NCBI GenBank assembly: GCA_028281535.1
Contig: JANQJS010000003.1
Span: 124,001 to 188,000 of the forward strand
Source of the DNA: Sedimentisphaerales bacterium
GTDB taxonomy: Bacteria; Planctomycetota; Phycisphaerae; Sedimentisphaerales; SM23-30
Reading direction: 5' to 3'
DNA: 64,000 nt
Position numbers and translations under genes: made by a program. The notes under the pieces were generated by a model, which saw only the letters and a list, made by a program, of their open reading frames with translations, made no database searches and had not been told where the DNA came from. How positions within the stretch are numbered: the stretch's first letter is position 1; every line of letters starts with the position of its first letter. Positions 1 through 7,188 of this stretch are shown here, in pieces.

Positions 1-318
1 ACCGGCATCTTTGGCTAGAGTGCCCATCCAGTTTTTACCTTCAAGGTGTAATCCATTTTGCAAGCAGATATCTGCTTTTAGAACGGTTTCCACGTCGCCC
101 GGTGTGGGGGTGTAAGTGTGTGGGTCGGCGCCCGGTGCGAGAATGCATTTGACAATGCATTGATCGCCAACGACTTGCCTGGCAAAGTCGGCGATTTGGG
201 TTGTCGATGCTACCACTACCAATTTCTTCTCATCATGATGTTCTGCCCAGCATGGGGTCGCATTAGTAAGAATCAAAAAGCCAAAACATGCTAATATCAA
301 TGAACGCAACATAAACAT
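1..318 (-). CDS. Metal ABC transporter substrate-binding protein, ZnuA/TroA family (3' part beyond window)
   Basis: The first 106 codons are present; the rest lies left of the window. The start at 318 follows a GAAAGGAA ribosome site; a second ATG two codons later (312) is possible. A signal peptide (hydrophobic run to about residue 25, ending CWA) is followed by a beta strand and a helix typical of cluster A-I binding proteins. The block DPHTYTPTPGD near residues 66-76 contains the family's first metal-ligand histidine, and NGLHLE near residue 91 looks like the second. The family captures Zn, Mn or Fe in the periplasm for an ABC importer; the sequence here cannot tell which metal. It lies downstream of a DtxR-family repressor on the same strand, with an operator-like palindrome 31 bp upstream of its start, so metal-repressed expression is likely. 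Confidence 0.9.
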   Translation of the reverse strand, partial: MFMLRSLILACFGFLILTNATPCWAEHHDEKKLVVVASTTQIADFARQVVGDQCIVKCILAPGADPHTYTPTPGDVETVLKADICLQNGLHLEGKNWMGTLAKDAG

Positions 319-348
319 TATTCCTTTCTCAAATGTTAGATGTAAAAA

Positions 349-362
349 TTAGCTGAAGCTAA
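349..362. promoter_or_regulatory. DtxR-type operator upstream of the metal-binding-protein gene
   Basis: TTAGCTGAAGCTAA is a perfect palindrome with 6-bp arms and a 2-bp centre. It shares the TTAGC...GCTAA arms with the site at 949-962 in front of the repressor gene. It sits 31 bp upstream of the substrate-binding-protein start, where a bound repressor would block expression. Confidence 0.6.
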
Positions 363-445
363 CTCTTGGTATTGAAAATAATTTTCTATCACAAATATCT
401 GAATACCTCAGATGGTTATTCCATTTTATTTGACTCATGAACTGA

Positions 446-931
446 TTATCGAGCTGTGACATGTGGATTCACATCACCAACCCGAATACCTTTTTTTTCG
501 ATGTTTAATGAATTCAATGTTTCATGTAATTCATAAAGCCATTTCTTGGACCCTGTATCTTTGGCATGTTTGACCAGAATTTCCAATCGAACCAGCACTT
601 CATGGCTGAGGACATGCTCCATGCGGCAGACTTCCATTTCGGCATCTTCCGCTGGCATACCAAGAACTTGAGTGAGTAATTCATTCAAACAATTATCGCG
701 TCGAATCACTGACTGAGCGGCTTCTTTACCTTGCTTAGTAATTTCAACGGTGCCATAGGATTCATGGGTTACCAAGCCTTCGTCGGCCAGTTTATTGATT
801 GCACGTGTGACGCTGGGTAATTTGACTCCCGCAGTTTTTGCTATATCACGAATTCTGACCACACCTTCCTGCGATAGGTTGTAGATCGTTTCCAGATAAT
901 TTTCCTGGCTAGCCGTTAATCGTTTGACCAT
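446..931 (-). CDS. DtxR/MntR-family metal-dependent transcriptional repressor
   Basis: The 161-residue protein has an N-terminal winged helix (about residues 5-65, with the recognition segment LPSVTRAINKLADEG) followed by the helical dimerisation and metal-binding domain. There is no C-terminal SH3 domain, as in MntR-like short members. The numbering runs parallel to DtxR: C102, E105 and H106 match primary-site ligands, the Met10 position is Asn (N11 here), and DtxR ancillary-site positions 79, 83 and 98 are Asp, Asn and Glu. The metal site is therefore neither classic DtxR nor classic MntR. The gene precedes the metal-binding-protein gene on the same strand. Its own promoter carries two operator-like palindromes, which suggests autoregulation. 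The metal (Fe, Mn or Zn) is not decided. Confidence 0.92.
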   Translation of the reverse strand: MVKRLTASQENYLETIYNLSQEGVVRIRDIAKTAGVKLPSVTRAINKLADEGLVTHESYGTVEITKQGKEAAQSVIRRDNCLNELLTQVLGMPAEDAEMEVCRMEHVLSHEVLVRLEILVKHAKDTGSKKWLYELHETLNSLNIEKKGIRVGDVNPHVTAR

Positions 932-948
932 AGTCTTAATTCCTTAAG

Positions 949-962
949 TTAGCATTCGCTAA
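949..962. promoter_or_regulatory. DtxR-type operator in the repressor's own leader
   Basis: TTAGCATTCGCTAA has 5-bp inverted arms and a 4-bp spacer. It lies 18 bp upstream of the repressor start and shares its arms with the site at 349-362. Confidence 0.6.
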
Positions 963-972
963 GTTTTGTGTA

Positions 973-1000
973 ATGATAGCCCAGGCTAACTTTTTGTCAA
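973..1000 (-). promoter_or_regulatory. Promoter of the DtxR-family gene with an operator inside the spacer
   Basis: On the minus strand the -35 TTGACA (1000-995) and -10 TATCAT (978-973) are separated by 16 bp. The palindrome TAGCCCAGGCTA (977-988) sits in the spacer and touches the -10 box, so a bound repressor would exclude RNA polymerase. The second palindrome (949-962) lies just downstream of the expected transcription start. Confidence 0.65.
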
Positions 1001-1114
1001 CATCTTTTTTTTGAAAAATCATTCTTACTGGATGGGTTGCAAGCAAGTTTTGTCTTTACAAAGAGTAGGAGGGTGTGTATAACTTTGCCTTATTGATAAA
1101 CTTAGGATTCGTTA

Positions 1115-1191
1115 GCGCCCGTAGCTCAATTGGATAGAGTAGCAGACTTCGAATCTGAAGGTTGGAGGTTCGAGTCCTCCCGGGCGCACCA
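1115..1191 (+). tRNA. tRNA-Arg (anticodon TCG)
   Basis: The acceptor arms GCGCCCG (1115-1121) and CGGGCGC (1181-1187) pair, followed by A and an encoded CCA (1189-1191). The D arm GCTC...GAGT, the T arm with GGTTCGAGTCC and the anticodon loop CTTCGAA (1147-1153) are clear. The anticodon TCG (1149-1151) reads CGA arginine codons. The outermost pair of the anticodon stem (27-43) is a G-A mismatch. Confidence 0.96.
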
Positions 1192-1359
1192 TAAATACCA
1201 TGTGGGTTCACAAACATTTCAGAGTGATAATTTTGCAGGTTCCTTATCACATTTTATCCAATAACCATTTGCATTTTTTGGCAATTGCGCCAAAATATCG
1301 TCATTCATATTTGTAACGTAGGGTTGCAAACGTTCAAACATAAAAAAGGAAAAAGTCGC

Positions 1360-2424
1360 ATGCGTTTTAAAGTCTTGATTTTGTCTTTGGTGGTTTTGAT
1401 GTCCAGTAATCTGTTGGCTGATGAAGTCATTTTTAAAAATGGCGAAAAGCTCATTGGTAAACTCGTACGTCTGGAAGGGGGCAAGCTCACATTCAAATCC
1501 GATATGATCGGCGAGCAAACCTTCGATGTCTCAGCTGTCAAAAACTTTACCTCTGACTCCAAAATTGACATTCACTTGCCTAATGGTGCGGTGATCGTGG
1601 ATTCTATTCAATCGGCAGGTGATGGGAAAATTAACTCTGATAGTAAGACCATCAATATCTCTGAAATAAAATCGATTAATCCGGTCAAAGTGCCACCTGT
1701 AAAATGGTCTGGTAATTTAAATGTTGGTTTTACGAGTGCTCATGGCAATACCTTTAGTCAGTCTGGTAGTTTTGGTGTAGATCTTAAAAAAGATGATACG
1801 AAAAACAAAACCGTGACAGATTTAGGTGCATTATATGTTATAGCTAGAAGTGAGGGGGGAGATGGAGAGAAAGAGACAACAGAAGAAAATGTGACAGCGA
1901 GAGGAAAAAAATCATTTTTTGTTTCTGATAAAAAGTATCATTTTGTTAGTGGAAAATTTAAGAAAGATCATATTGCCGATTTAGATCGTCGTCTAATTGG
2001 TACATTGGGTAGTGGGTACCAATGGGTCAAGAATGATAAAACAAGTTTCAGTACCGATCTTGGTTTAGCGATCTTGCATGAAAAATATGTGGTCAAAAAG
2101 ACGGTTGATACGGATCCGGGACCAGGTGTAACTCTTGCGAGAGTAACAGAAATTACTCAAAATGATGAGTTGTCTGCGAATATTAGTTATAAGTTAGAAA
2201 CCAAAGTTAATGATAAAGTGAAATTTATTCATGAAACAATTTATTATCCAAGCTTTAATCGTATTTCAGATTACTATCTATCAAGTAGTGCTGAACTTCG
2301 TGCAAATATTACTGACGACATGTTTACCAGTCTAAAAGCCTTACTGGATTATGATTCTACGCCCGCTGATGATTCAAGTACGACAGATACAAAATACATA
2401 GTTTCTCTTGGTTGGGGTTTTTAG
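1360..2424 (+). CDS. DUF481-family outer-membrane protein with signal peptide
   Basis: The start at 1360 is preferred over an in-frame upstream ATG (1285) because it follows AAAAAGGA and begins directly with a signal peptide (MRFKVLIL... to SSNLLA, about 20 residues). Residues 21-105 form a small beta domain typical of the N-terminus of planctomycete DUF481 proteins (NGEKLIGKLVRLEGG). Residues from about 115 to the end alternate polar and hydrophobic strands and finish in an aromatic residue (LGWGF), as in an outer-membrane barrel. DUF481 (YdiY-like) proteins are salt- or stress-related outer-membrane proteins of unknown role. The downstream genes also act at the envelope. Confidence 0.8.
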   Translation: MRFKVLILSLVVLMSSNLLADEVIFKNGEKLIGKLVRLEGGKLTFKSDMIGEQTFDVSAVKNFTSDSKIDIHLPNGAVIVDSIQSAGDGKINSDSKTINISEIKSINPVKVPPVKWSGNLNVGFTSAHGNTFSQSGSFGVDLKKDDTKNKTVTDLGALYVIARSEGGDGEKETTEENVTARGKKSFFVSDKKYHFVSGKFKKDHIADLDRRLIGTLGSGYQWVKNDKTSFSTDLGLAILHEKYVVKKTVDTDPGPGVTLARVTEITQNDELSANISYKLETKVNDKVKFIHETIYYPSFNRISDYYLSSSAELRANITDDMFTSLKALLDYDSTPADDSSTTDTKYIVSLGWGF

Positions 2425-2482
2425 GGACAATACTTAAATTTGTAGGGATTTTAACATATAGACAATATCAGGAGAATTCTCA

Positions 2483-3376
2483 ATGTCAGCAGAAGAAACA
2501 AAAACTACCGCAGAAACGACAGCGGAAAATATTCAAAATACAATAAATGGTACTACCGAAGAAGTTTCTAAGATTTGGGAGATGATTCAAGGCTATGTGG
2601 CCGAATATGGTCTCAAAGTCATTGCCGCGATTGCTATATTAGTGATTGGTAAATGGGTCGTTGGGATCATCAGAAACATTATTAATAAGATGATGGGCAA
2701 ACGGAATGTAGATCCGACCATTGCTGCATTTGTTAGTAATATGGCCTATATCGCATTGATGGCTTTTGTTGTCGTTGCCGCGATTCAAAAGTTAGGTATC
2801 CACACCTCCTCCTTTGTTGCGATTATTGGTGCGGCTGGTTTGGCGATTGGTTTTGCATTGCAAGGATCGCTCTCGAACTTTGCCGCTGGCTTTTTAATGA
2901 TCCTTTTTCGACCCATCAAAAAAGGCGACTATATTGAAGGGGCCGGGACCAGCGGTATTGTGGATGAAATTCAAGTCTTTACTACGGTCTTAAAAACACC
3001 AGATAATAAAACGGTGATCATCCCTAATGGTAAATTGATGGGTGATAACATTATCAACTATTCAACCGAAGCGACACGGCGGGTCGATTTGGTCGCAGGT
3101 ATTGGTTATGGCGACGATATCAAGAAAGCGAAAGAAATCTTACATGCTATAGCTGAAAAAGATTCTCGTATTCTAAAAGATCCAGAGCCGCAAATTGTCG
3201 TTGGTGAACTGGCCGATAGCAGTGTGAACTTTACCGTGCGTTTATGGGTCAATGCCGCTGATTATTGGGGCGTTTATTTTGATACAACAGAAGCGATTAA
3301 GCTCACCTTTGATGCTGAAGGTATTAGTATTCCATTCCCACAACGTGATGTACATTTATTTCAAGAAAGTAATTAA
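2483..3376 (+). CDS. Small-conductance mechanosensitive ion channel, MscS family
   Basis: The 297-residue protein has an E. coli MscS-like length. Membrane segments lie near residues 40-60 and 82-105. The pore-lining TM3 (about 110-140) carries the Gly/Ala pattern AAGLAIGFALQGSLSNFAAG, followed by the MscS beta domain with RPIKKGDYIE and VIIPNGKL and the C-terminal alpha/beta domain. The start follows CAGGAG with good spacing. Such channels open under membrane tension to release solutes during hypo-osmotic shock. The gene lies 58 bp after the DUF481 gene and 17 bp before the AsmA-like gene, so the three may be co-transcribed. The N-terminal 35 residues are Thr/Glu-rich and probably periplasmic. 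Confidence 0.95.
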   Translation: MSAEETKTTAETTAENIQNTINGTTEEVSKIWEMIQGYVAEYGLKVIAAIAILVIGKWVVGIIRNIINKMMGKRNVDPTIAAFVSNMAYIALMAFVVVAAIQKLGIHTSSFVAIIGAAGLAIGFALQGSLSNFAAGFLMILFRPIKKGDYIEGAGTSGIVDEIQVFTTVLKTPDNKTVIIPNGKLMGDNIINYSTEATRRVDLVAGIGYGDDIKKAKEILHAIAEKDSRILKDPEPQIVVGELADSSVNFTVRLWVNAADYWGVYFDTTEAIKLTFDAEGISIPFPQRDVHLFQESN

Positions 3377-3393
3377 TCAGAAAGAAGCTTATC

Positions 3394-4197
3394 ATGCTCA
3401 AGAAACGACTACTTAAGATTGTAATAATCGCATTTGTCTCCTTTATTGTGATTATTATTTTAGGATTTAACATTTTTGGCAATCGCTTGATTAAAGATGG
3501 GATTGAAATTTTTGCCTCAGAAGCGATGGGGGTAAAAGTGGCTGTTGCAGATGTGGATTTGCGTCTCATGGGCGGTAAGGCAAGTATCAAAGAATTATCC
3601 ATCGATAACCCAGAAGGGTATCAGCATGATAAAATGATCGAAATGGGGCTGGCAAGTGTTCAGCTTAACAGTTCCTCTCTTTTTACAGATACGATTGAAA
3701 TCGAAGACATCACGCTAAAAGATTTTAAAATGGTGATGGAGCAGAAAGGCTTAACCAGTAATCTGCAGGAAATTATTAAACGGTTGCAAAGTGAAGAAGA
3801 GCAGGAAAAAGCTCATGGTGGCAAGAATCTGGTTATCAAGCGTCTGGAAATCTCCGGTGTTGAGGTTAATATCAAGTTGCTGCCAATACCCGGCGAAGCC
3901 GATACCATGAAAATCACAGTGGCACCAATTGTTATGGAGAACTTAGGGAGTGATAATAAAATGGATATGGCTGTCCTGACCGGAACAATTATGGTTGCTG
4001 TGGCGAAAGGTATTGCTAATCAGGGACAAGGTATTTTGCCTGATCAGTTGATTGGTCCTATGGGCGATATTTTAGGTGGAGTTGGTGAAGGTGCTGGAAA
4101 AGCTCTGAAAGATACCACGAAAATCGGTACCGATATTTTAAAAGATGCAACGGACAGTATTGGTAAAGGTTTGAAAATCTTCGATAAAGATAAATAG
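3394..4197 (+). CDS. AsmA-like single-pass membrane protein
   Basis: An N-terminal membrane anchor (about residues 8-29, rich in Ile/Val) is followed by GIEIFASEAMGVKVAVADVDLRLMGG, which resembles the start of AsmA/DUF748 proteins. Repeating strands (ASIKELSIDNPEGY, TIEIEDITLKDF, NLVIKRLEISGVEVNI) match the beta-groove repeat of that superfamily. The last 50 residues are Gly/Lys/Asp-rich and end in a helical repeat (KIGTDILKDATDSIGKGLK). AsmA-like proteins are proposed to take part in phospholipid transport between membranes, but the role of this short version (267 aa) is unknown. It starts 17 bp after mscS and is followed by a long palindrome that may end the transcript. Confidence 0.65.
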   Translation: MLKKRLLKIVIIAFVSFIVIIILGFNIFGNRLIKDGIEIFASEAMGVKVAVADVDLRLMGGKASIKELSIDNPEGYQHDKMIEMGLASVQLNSSSLFTDTIEIEDITLKDFKMVMEQKGLTSNLQEIIKRLQSEEEQEKAHGGKNLVIKRLEISGVEVNIKLLPIPGEADTMKITVAPIVMENLGSDNKMDMAVLTGTIMVAVAKGIANQGQGILPDQLIGPMGDILGGVGEGAGKALKDTTKIGTDILKDATDSIGKGLKIFDKDK

Positions 4198-4209
4198 TCA
4201 ATAATCGGA

Positions 4210-4265
4210 TGGCAGCCTCAGCTTAACTTAACAAGTTGAATTGAGGCTGCCACTCGTCTTTTTTT
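4210..4265. terminator. Palindrome / probable bidirectional terminator between converging genes
   Basis: TGGCAGCCTCA (4210-4220) and TGAGGCTGCCA (4242-4252) are perfect 11-bp inverted arms; inside them ACTT and AAGT pair. A T-run follows at about 4259-4265. The gene to the left and miaB to the right converge here. The arm sequence resembles the palindromes at 27806 and 30782, so this may belong to a dispersed repeat family. Confidence 0.7.
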
Positions 4266-4278
4266 AGGGGGGAAATTT

Positions 4279-5745
4279 CTAAGAATCCAATTCGCCAAAA
4301 AGCGTGACCGCAGAAGCTTTCTTAATTTGCACATCAACGATCTGGCCAATGAGTGATTTAGGACCATTGAAGACCGTAATATAATCTCCCTTGGTTCTGC
4401 CAACCAGCTGAATGATTTCTTCATTTGCTACTGGTTCAGCTTGCTTTGGTTTCGCAGAGACATTCACGATATTATGCAATTGGCTTATCGGAGTATCTGG
4501 AATGGTATTTAGATGCGGTTTTTTGCTGGGGCCTTCAACCAGAACATCAAATGTTTGCCCGATGAATTTTTGGTTATCTTCCTGGGCAATACTATTTTGT
4601 AGTGCCAGCAATTCATGATTACGTCGTTTTTTCACTTCCAAAGGAATATCATCAGGTAATTCTTTTTCAGCGTGTGTTTTTGGACGCGTGGAATATTGGA
4701 AGATGTAATTATTTTTAAATCGAATTTCGCGAAGAAGATCTTTGGTTTCTTCAAATTCTTCTTCGGTTTCACCGCAAAAACCGACAATAATATCACTTGC
4801 AATCGCAATATTTGGCACGGTCTCGCGATATTTATTGATTACATCGACGTATTGTTGGCGATCATAATGGCGATTCATTCGTTTGAGGACGGCATCGCTG
4901 CCATGCTGAGCAGGCATATGTAAATACTCGCACGCTTTAGGGAGCGTTGCCATGGCTTGCATAATTTCATCATGAAAATCAGTTGGATAACTGGTCACAA
5001 AACGAATGCGTTCCAACCCTGTAAAATCATGAATACGATACATGACATCAGCCAGTGTATGCGCTTTGCCATTAACGTAATGATAGGAATTTACCGTTTG
5101 GCCCAGCAGAGTAATTTCTTTCACACCGCCATCGACCAGTTTTTTGGTTTCTTCGACGATATTGTCAATGGGCCGAGATGACTCTAACCCACGGGTAAAT
5201 GGTACCACACAAAAATGACAAAACTTACTGCAGCCGCGAATCACTCGAACATAAGCAGAGAAGGGGGCTTCCTTATTGAAATTTTTTCGGGTCGCATCCA
5301 ACTCTTCCAGCTTTTCCATATCCGCTTTGCTATTTCGCATAACAATCGGGGCATGTGTTTTCTGCAGTTTGGTAATTTCTTCACCCAAGCGGTGTATTTG
5401 GCCAGGTCCGCAGACGATATCGACTTGCGGATTTTCTTCCTGCATTTTAGGCCCTTGGCGTTGTGCCATGCAGCCGATGACCGCCAGGGTCAAATCTTTC
5501 TTTTCTTTATGCCGCTTTTTCAGATTCCCGATCTTACTGATGACCTTATCTTCAGCATGCTGGCGAACCGAGCAAGTATTATATATGACAACACCCGCGT
5601 CGTCAGGATTGTCAGTGAGTTCGTAACCCATTTCAGTCAATTGACTTAGGACGAGTTCTGAGTCCAGTTTGTTCATCTGGCAACCCATGGTTTCCAGGTA
5701 AACCTTGTTCGAATCTGCTTTAGGGATTTTTGTATCTTTAATCAT
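4279..5745 (-). CDS. miaB: tRNA (N6-isopentenyl adenosine(37)-C2)-methylthiotransferase MiaB
   Basis: This radical-SAM enzyme adds the 2-methylthio group to i6A37 in tRNAs reading UNN codons. The N-terminal MTTase domain has its three cluster cysteines in ETMGCQMN, YNTCSVR and GCMAQR. The radical-SAM motif RGCSKFCHFC (CxxxCxxC) lies near residue 170. The C-terminus carries a TRAM domain (about 415-480). The ATG at 5745 is chosen over the TTG six codons earlier (5763); neither has a clear ribosome site. About 80 residues before the end an insertion with a Lys/Pro/Glu-rich patch (SAKPKQAEPVANEE) splits the TRAM region. The gene appears monocistronic and ends against the palindrome at 4210-4265. 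Confidence 0.96.
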   Translation of the reverse strand: MIKDTKIPKADSNKVYLETMGCQMNKLDSELVLSQLTEMGYELTDNPDDAGVVIYNTCSVRQHAEDKVISKIGNLKKRHKEKKDLTLAVIGCMAQRQGPKMQEENPQVDIVCGPGQIHRLGEEITKLQKTHAPIVMRNSKADMEKLEELDATRKNFNKEAPFSAYVRVIRGCSKFCHFCVVPFTRGLESSRPIDNIVEETKKLVDGGVKEITLLGQTVNSYHYVNGKAHTLADVMYRIHDFTGLERIRFVTSYPTDFHDEIMQAMATLPKACEYLHMPAQHGSDAVLKRMNRHYDRQQYVDVINKYRETVPNIAIASDIIVGFCGETEEEFEETKDLLREIRFKNNYIFQYSTRPKTHAEKELPDDIPLEVKKRRNHELLALQNSIAQEDNQKFIGQTFDVLVEGPSKKPHLNTIPDTPISQLHNIVNVSAKPKQAEPVANEEIIQLVGRTKGDYITVFNGPKSLIGQIVDVQIKKASAVTLFGELDS

Positions 5746-5842
5746 AGCAGGGTATTGTAGCAAATTTGGCTAAGCCATTCTAGATGAGAAATGATAATTT
5801 CCTAGGCACTTCTGACACTGACACTTCTCGGATTTTTGTAGG

Positions 5843-6967
5843 TTATTTTCGCTTACGCTTGAGCAAAGTGAGTCCGCCCAAAGACAATAAGCCGATGCTT
5901 GCCGGTTCCGGAATTGTTGCAATCCAGCCTTCCCCGTTTCCATCTGGATTGATGCCATTTCCAATGATTGTTTTTCCGTCAGCAGAAATCCCAGTCGCTT
6001 GAGTTAAATACCAGCCTGTTAAATCCAGAGAGTAATTGTTTGTTAATACATGATGGAGATTTTGTATGCCATTTATATTGTCCCAGAGAAATGCTTCTTC
6101 TACAAACAGATGATCTGTTTCACTGTAGCCAACAATGATTGAGCCATCGTGAGACATGGCGTTTGCATGGCTTAAATATTTTCCACCAGGTAAATCCCCT
6201 AAGCCGATGATCGTATCATTTTCCCAGCGAAATGCCTCTTGGCCATGGATGCCAGTTCCATTGCCGGTGATAATTGAACCATCTGTGGAAACGGCAATTG
6301 CTTCTTGTGCTAAGATGTTACTACCAGGAACGTTCAAATCACTGATGATGCCATTGTCCCAACGTACAGCGGCGATACCATTGTCATTTTGTCCAAGGCC
6401 CACTATGATCGATCCATCTGATGAGATATCATTTGCATAGCTACCTATTCTCCCGCCTGGTAAGTCACCTAGACTTGTCATCACACCATTTTCCCATCGA
6501 AAAGCCTCGTAGCCATTGCCAATTTCGCTTCCACCAACAATGATCGAACCATCAGGAGTGATCGCATGTGCTTGGCTATGATAAAGTCCTCCGGGCAGAG
6601 AACCTAATCCTGTCATCACACCATTTTCCCAACGGAATGCCTCCAACCCGTCATGGTTTGTGCTGGCACCAACAATAATGGAGCCATCTTCAGAAAGATC
6701 ATATCCTTTGCTATATTGATTGCCATAAGGTAAATCTCCAATTTCAGATATGACGCCGTTGTTCCAGCGGAAAGATGTAGTAAAAAGATGGCTATATCCA
6801 GCGATTGTCGAACCGTCTGGAGAGATGCTATCAGCTCGGCTCAAAGTAGAATTGTAAGGATTAGGGTAGTCACCAATGCCCATGAACGAGGCTGCGTTTA
6901 AAAGAGGTGAGGATATCAGAGAGATAAAAACAATACATGATTTTAGACGAATTTTTATATCAACCAT
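5843..6967 (-). CDS. PEP-CTERM protein built of HAF repeats
   Basis: A signal peptide (about residues 1-26) is followed by about seven HAF-type repeats with the recurring pattern DLPGG...A.ISxDGSIIVG.S and FRWENGVM, which probably form a beta-propeller-like surface domain. The C-terminus has the full PEP-CTERM signal: PEPASIG, a hydrophobic stretch LLSLGGLTLL and the basic tail KRKRK. Such proteins are cleaved and sorted by an exosortase, which is not in this window. The function of HAF proteins is unknown; an extracellular or surface role is inferred. A candidate promoter lies at 7075-7103. Confidence 0.9.
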   Translation of the reverse strand: MVDIKIRLKSCIVFISLISSPLLNAASFMGIGDYPNPYNSTLSRADSISPDGSTIAGYSHLFTTSFRWNNGVISEIGDLPYGNQYSKGYDLSEDGSIIVGASTNHDGLEAFRWENGVMTGLGSLPGGLYHSQAHAITPDGSIIVGGSEIGNGYEAFRWENGVMTSLGDLPGGRIGSYANDISSDGSIIVGLGQNDNGIAAVRWDNGIISDLNVPGSNILAQEAIAVSTDGSIITGNGTGIHGQEAFRWENDTIIGLGDLPGGKYLSHANAMSHDGSIIVGYSETDHLFVEEAFLWDNINGIQNLHHVLTNNYSLDLTGWYLTQATGISADGKTIIGNGINPDGNGEGWIATIPEPASIGLLSLGGLTLLKRKRK

Positions 6968-7074
6968 TTCTCGACACCTTTAAGTAGATACAATTTTTAC
7001 ATGAATTGGTGTGTCCAAATATCAAAAATAATATTGGGTCTCAAAACTCAAATCTCGATTTTATTACAATGGCA

Positions 7075-7103
7075 TCGTAAAGAAATTACGCAGGAGTTGT
7101 CAA
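7075..7103 (-). promoter_or_regulatory. Candidate promoter of the PEP-CTERM gene
   Basis: On the minus strand TTGACA (7103-7098) is followed after 17 bp by TTACGA (7080-7075), about 110 bp upstream of the start at 6967. The -35 is perfect but the -10 is poor. Confidence 0.35.
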
Positions 7104-7188
7104 TTATAAATTTTAAGTTGGACAATTAGATATCATAATTATTCTAAACGAAATAATGTTTGAAGAATTTGTCCAATGGTGAAATTAA

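Noticed and set aside
1056-1250. Minus-strand open frame of 64 codons across the tRNA
   Set aside because: It is the complement of the tRNA-Arg gene; such frames (GRTRTSNLQIRSLLLYPIELRA) are a well-known annotation artefact.
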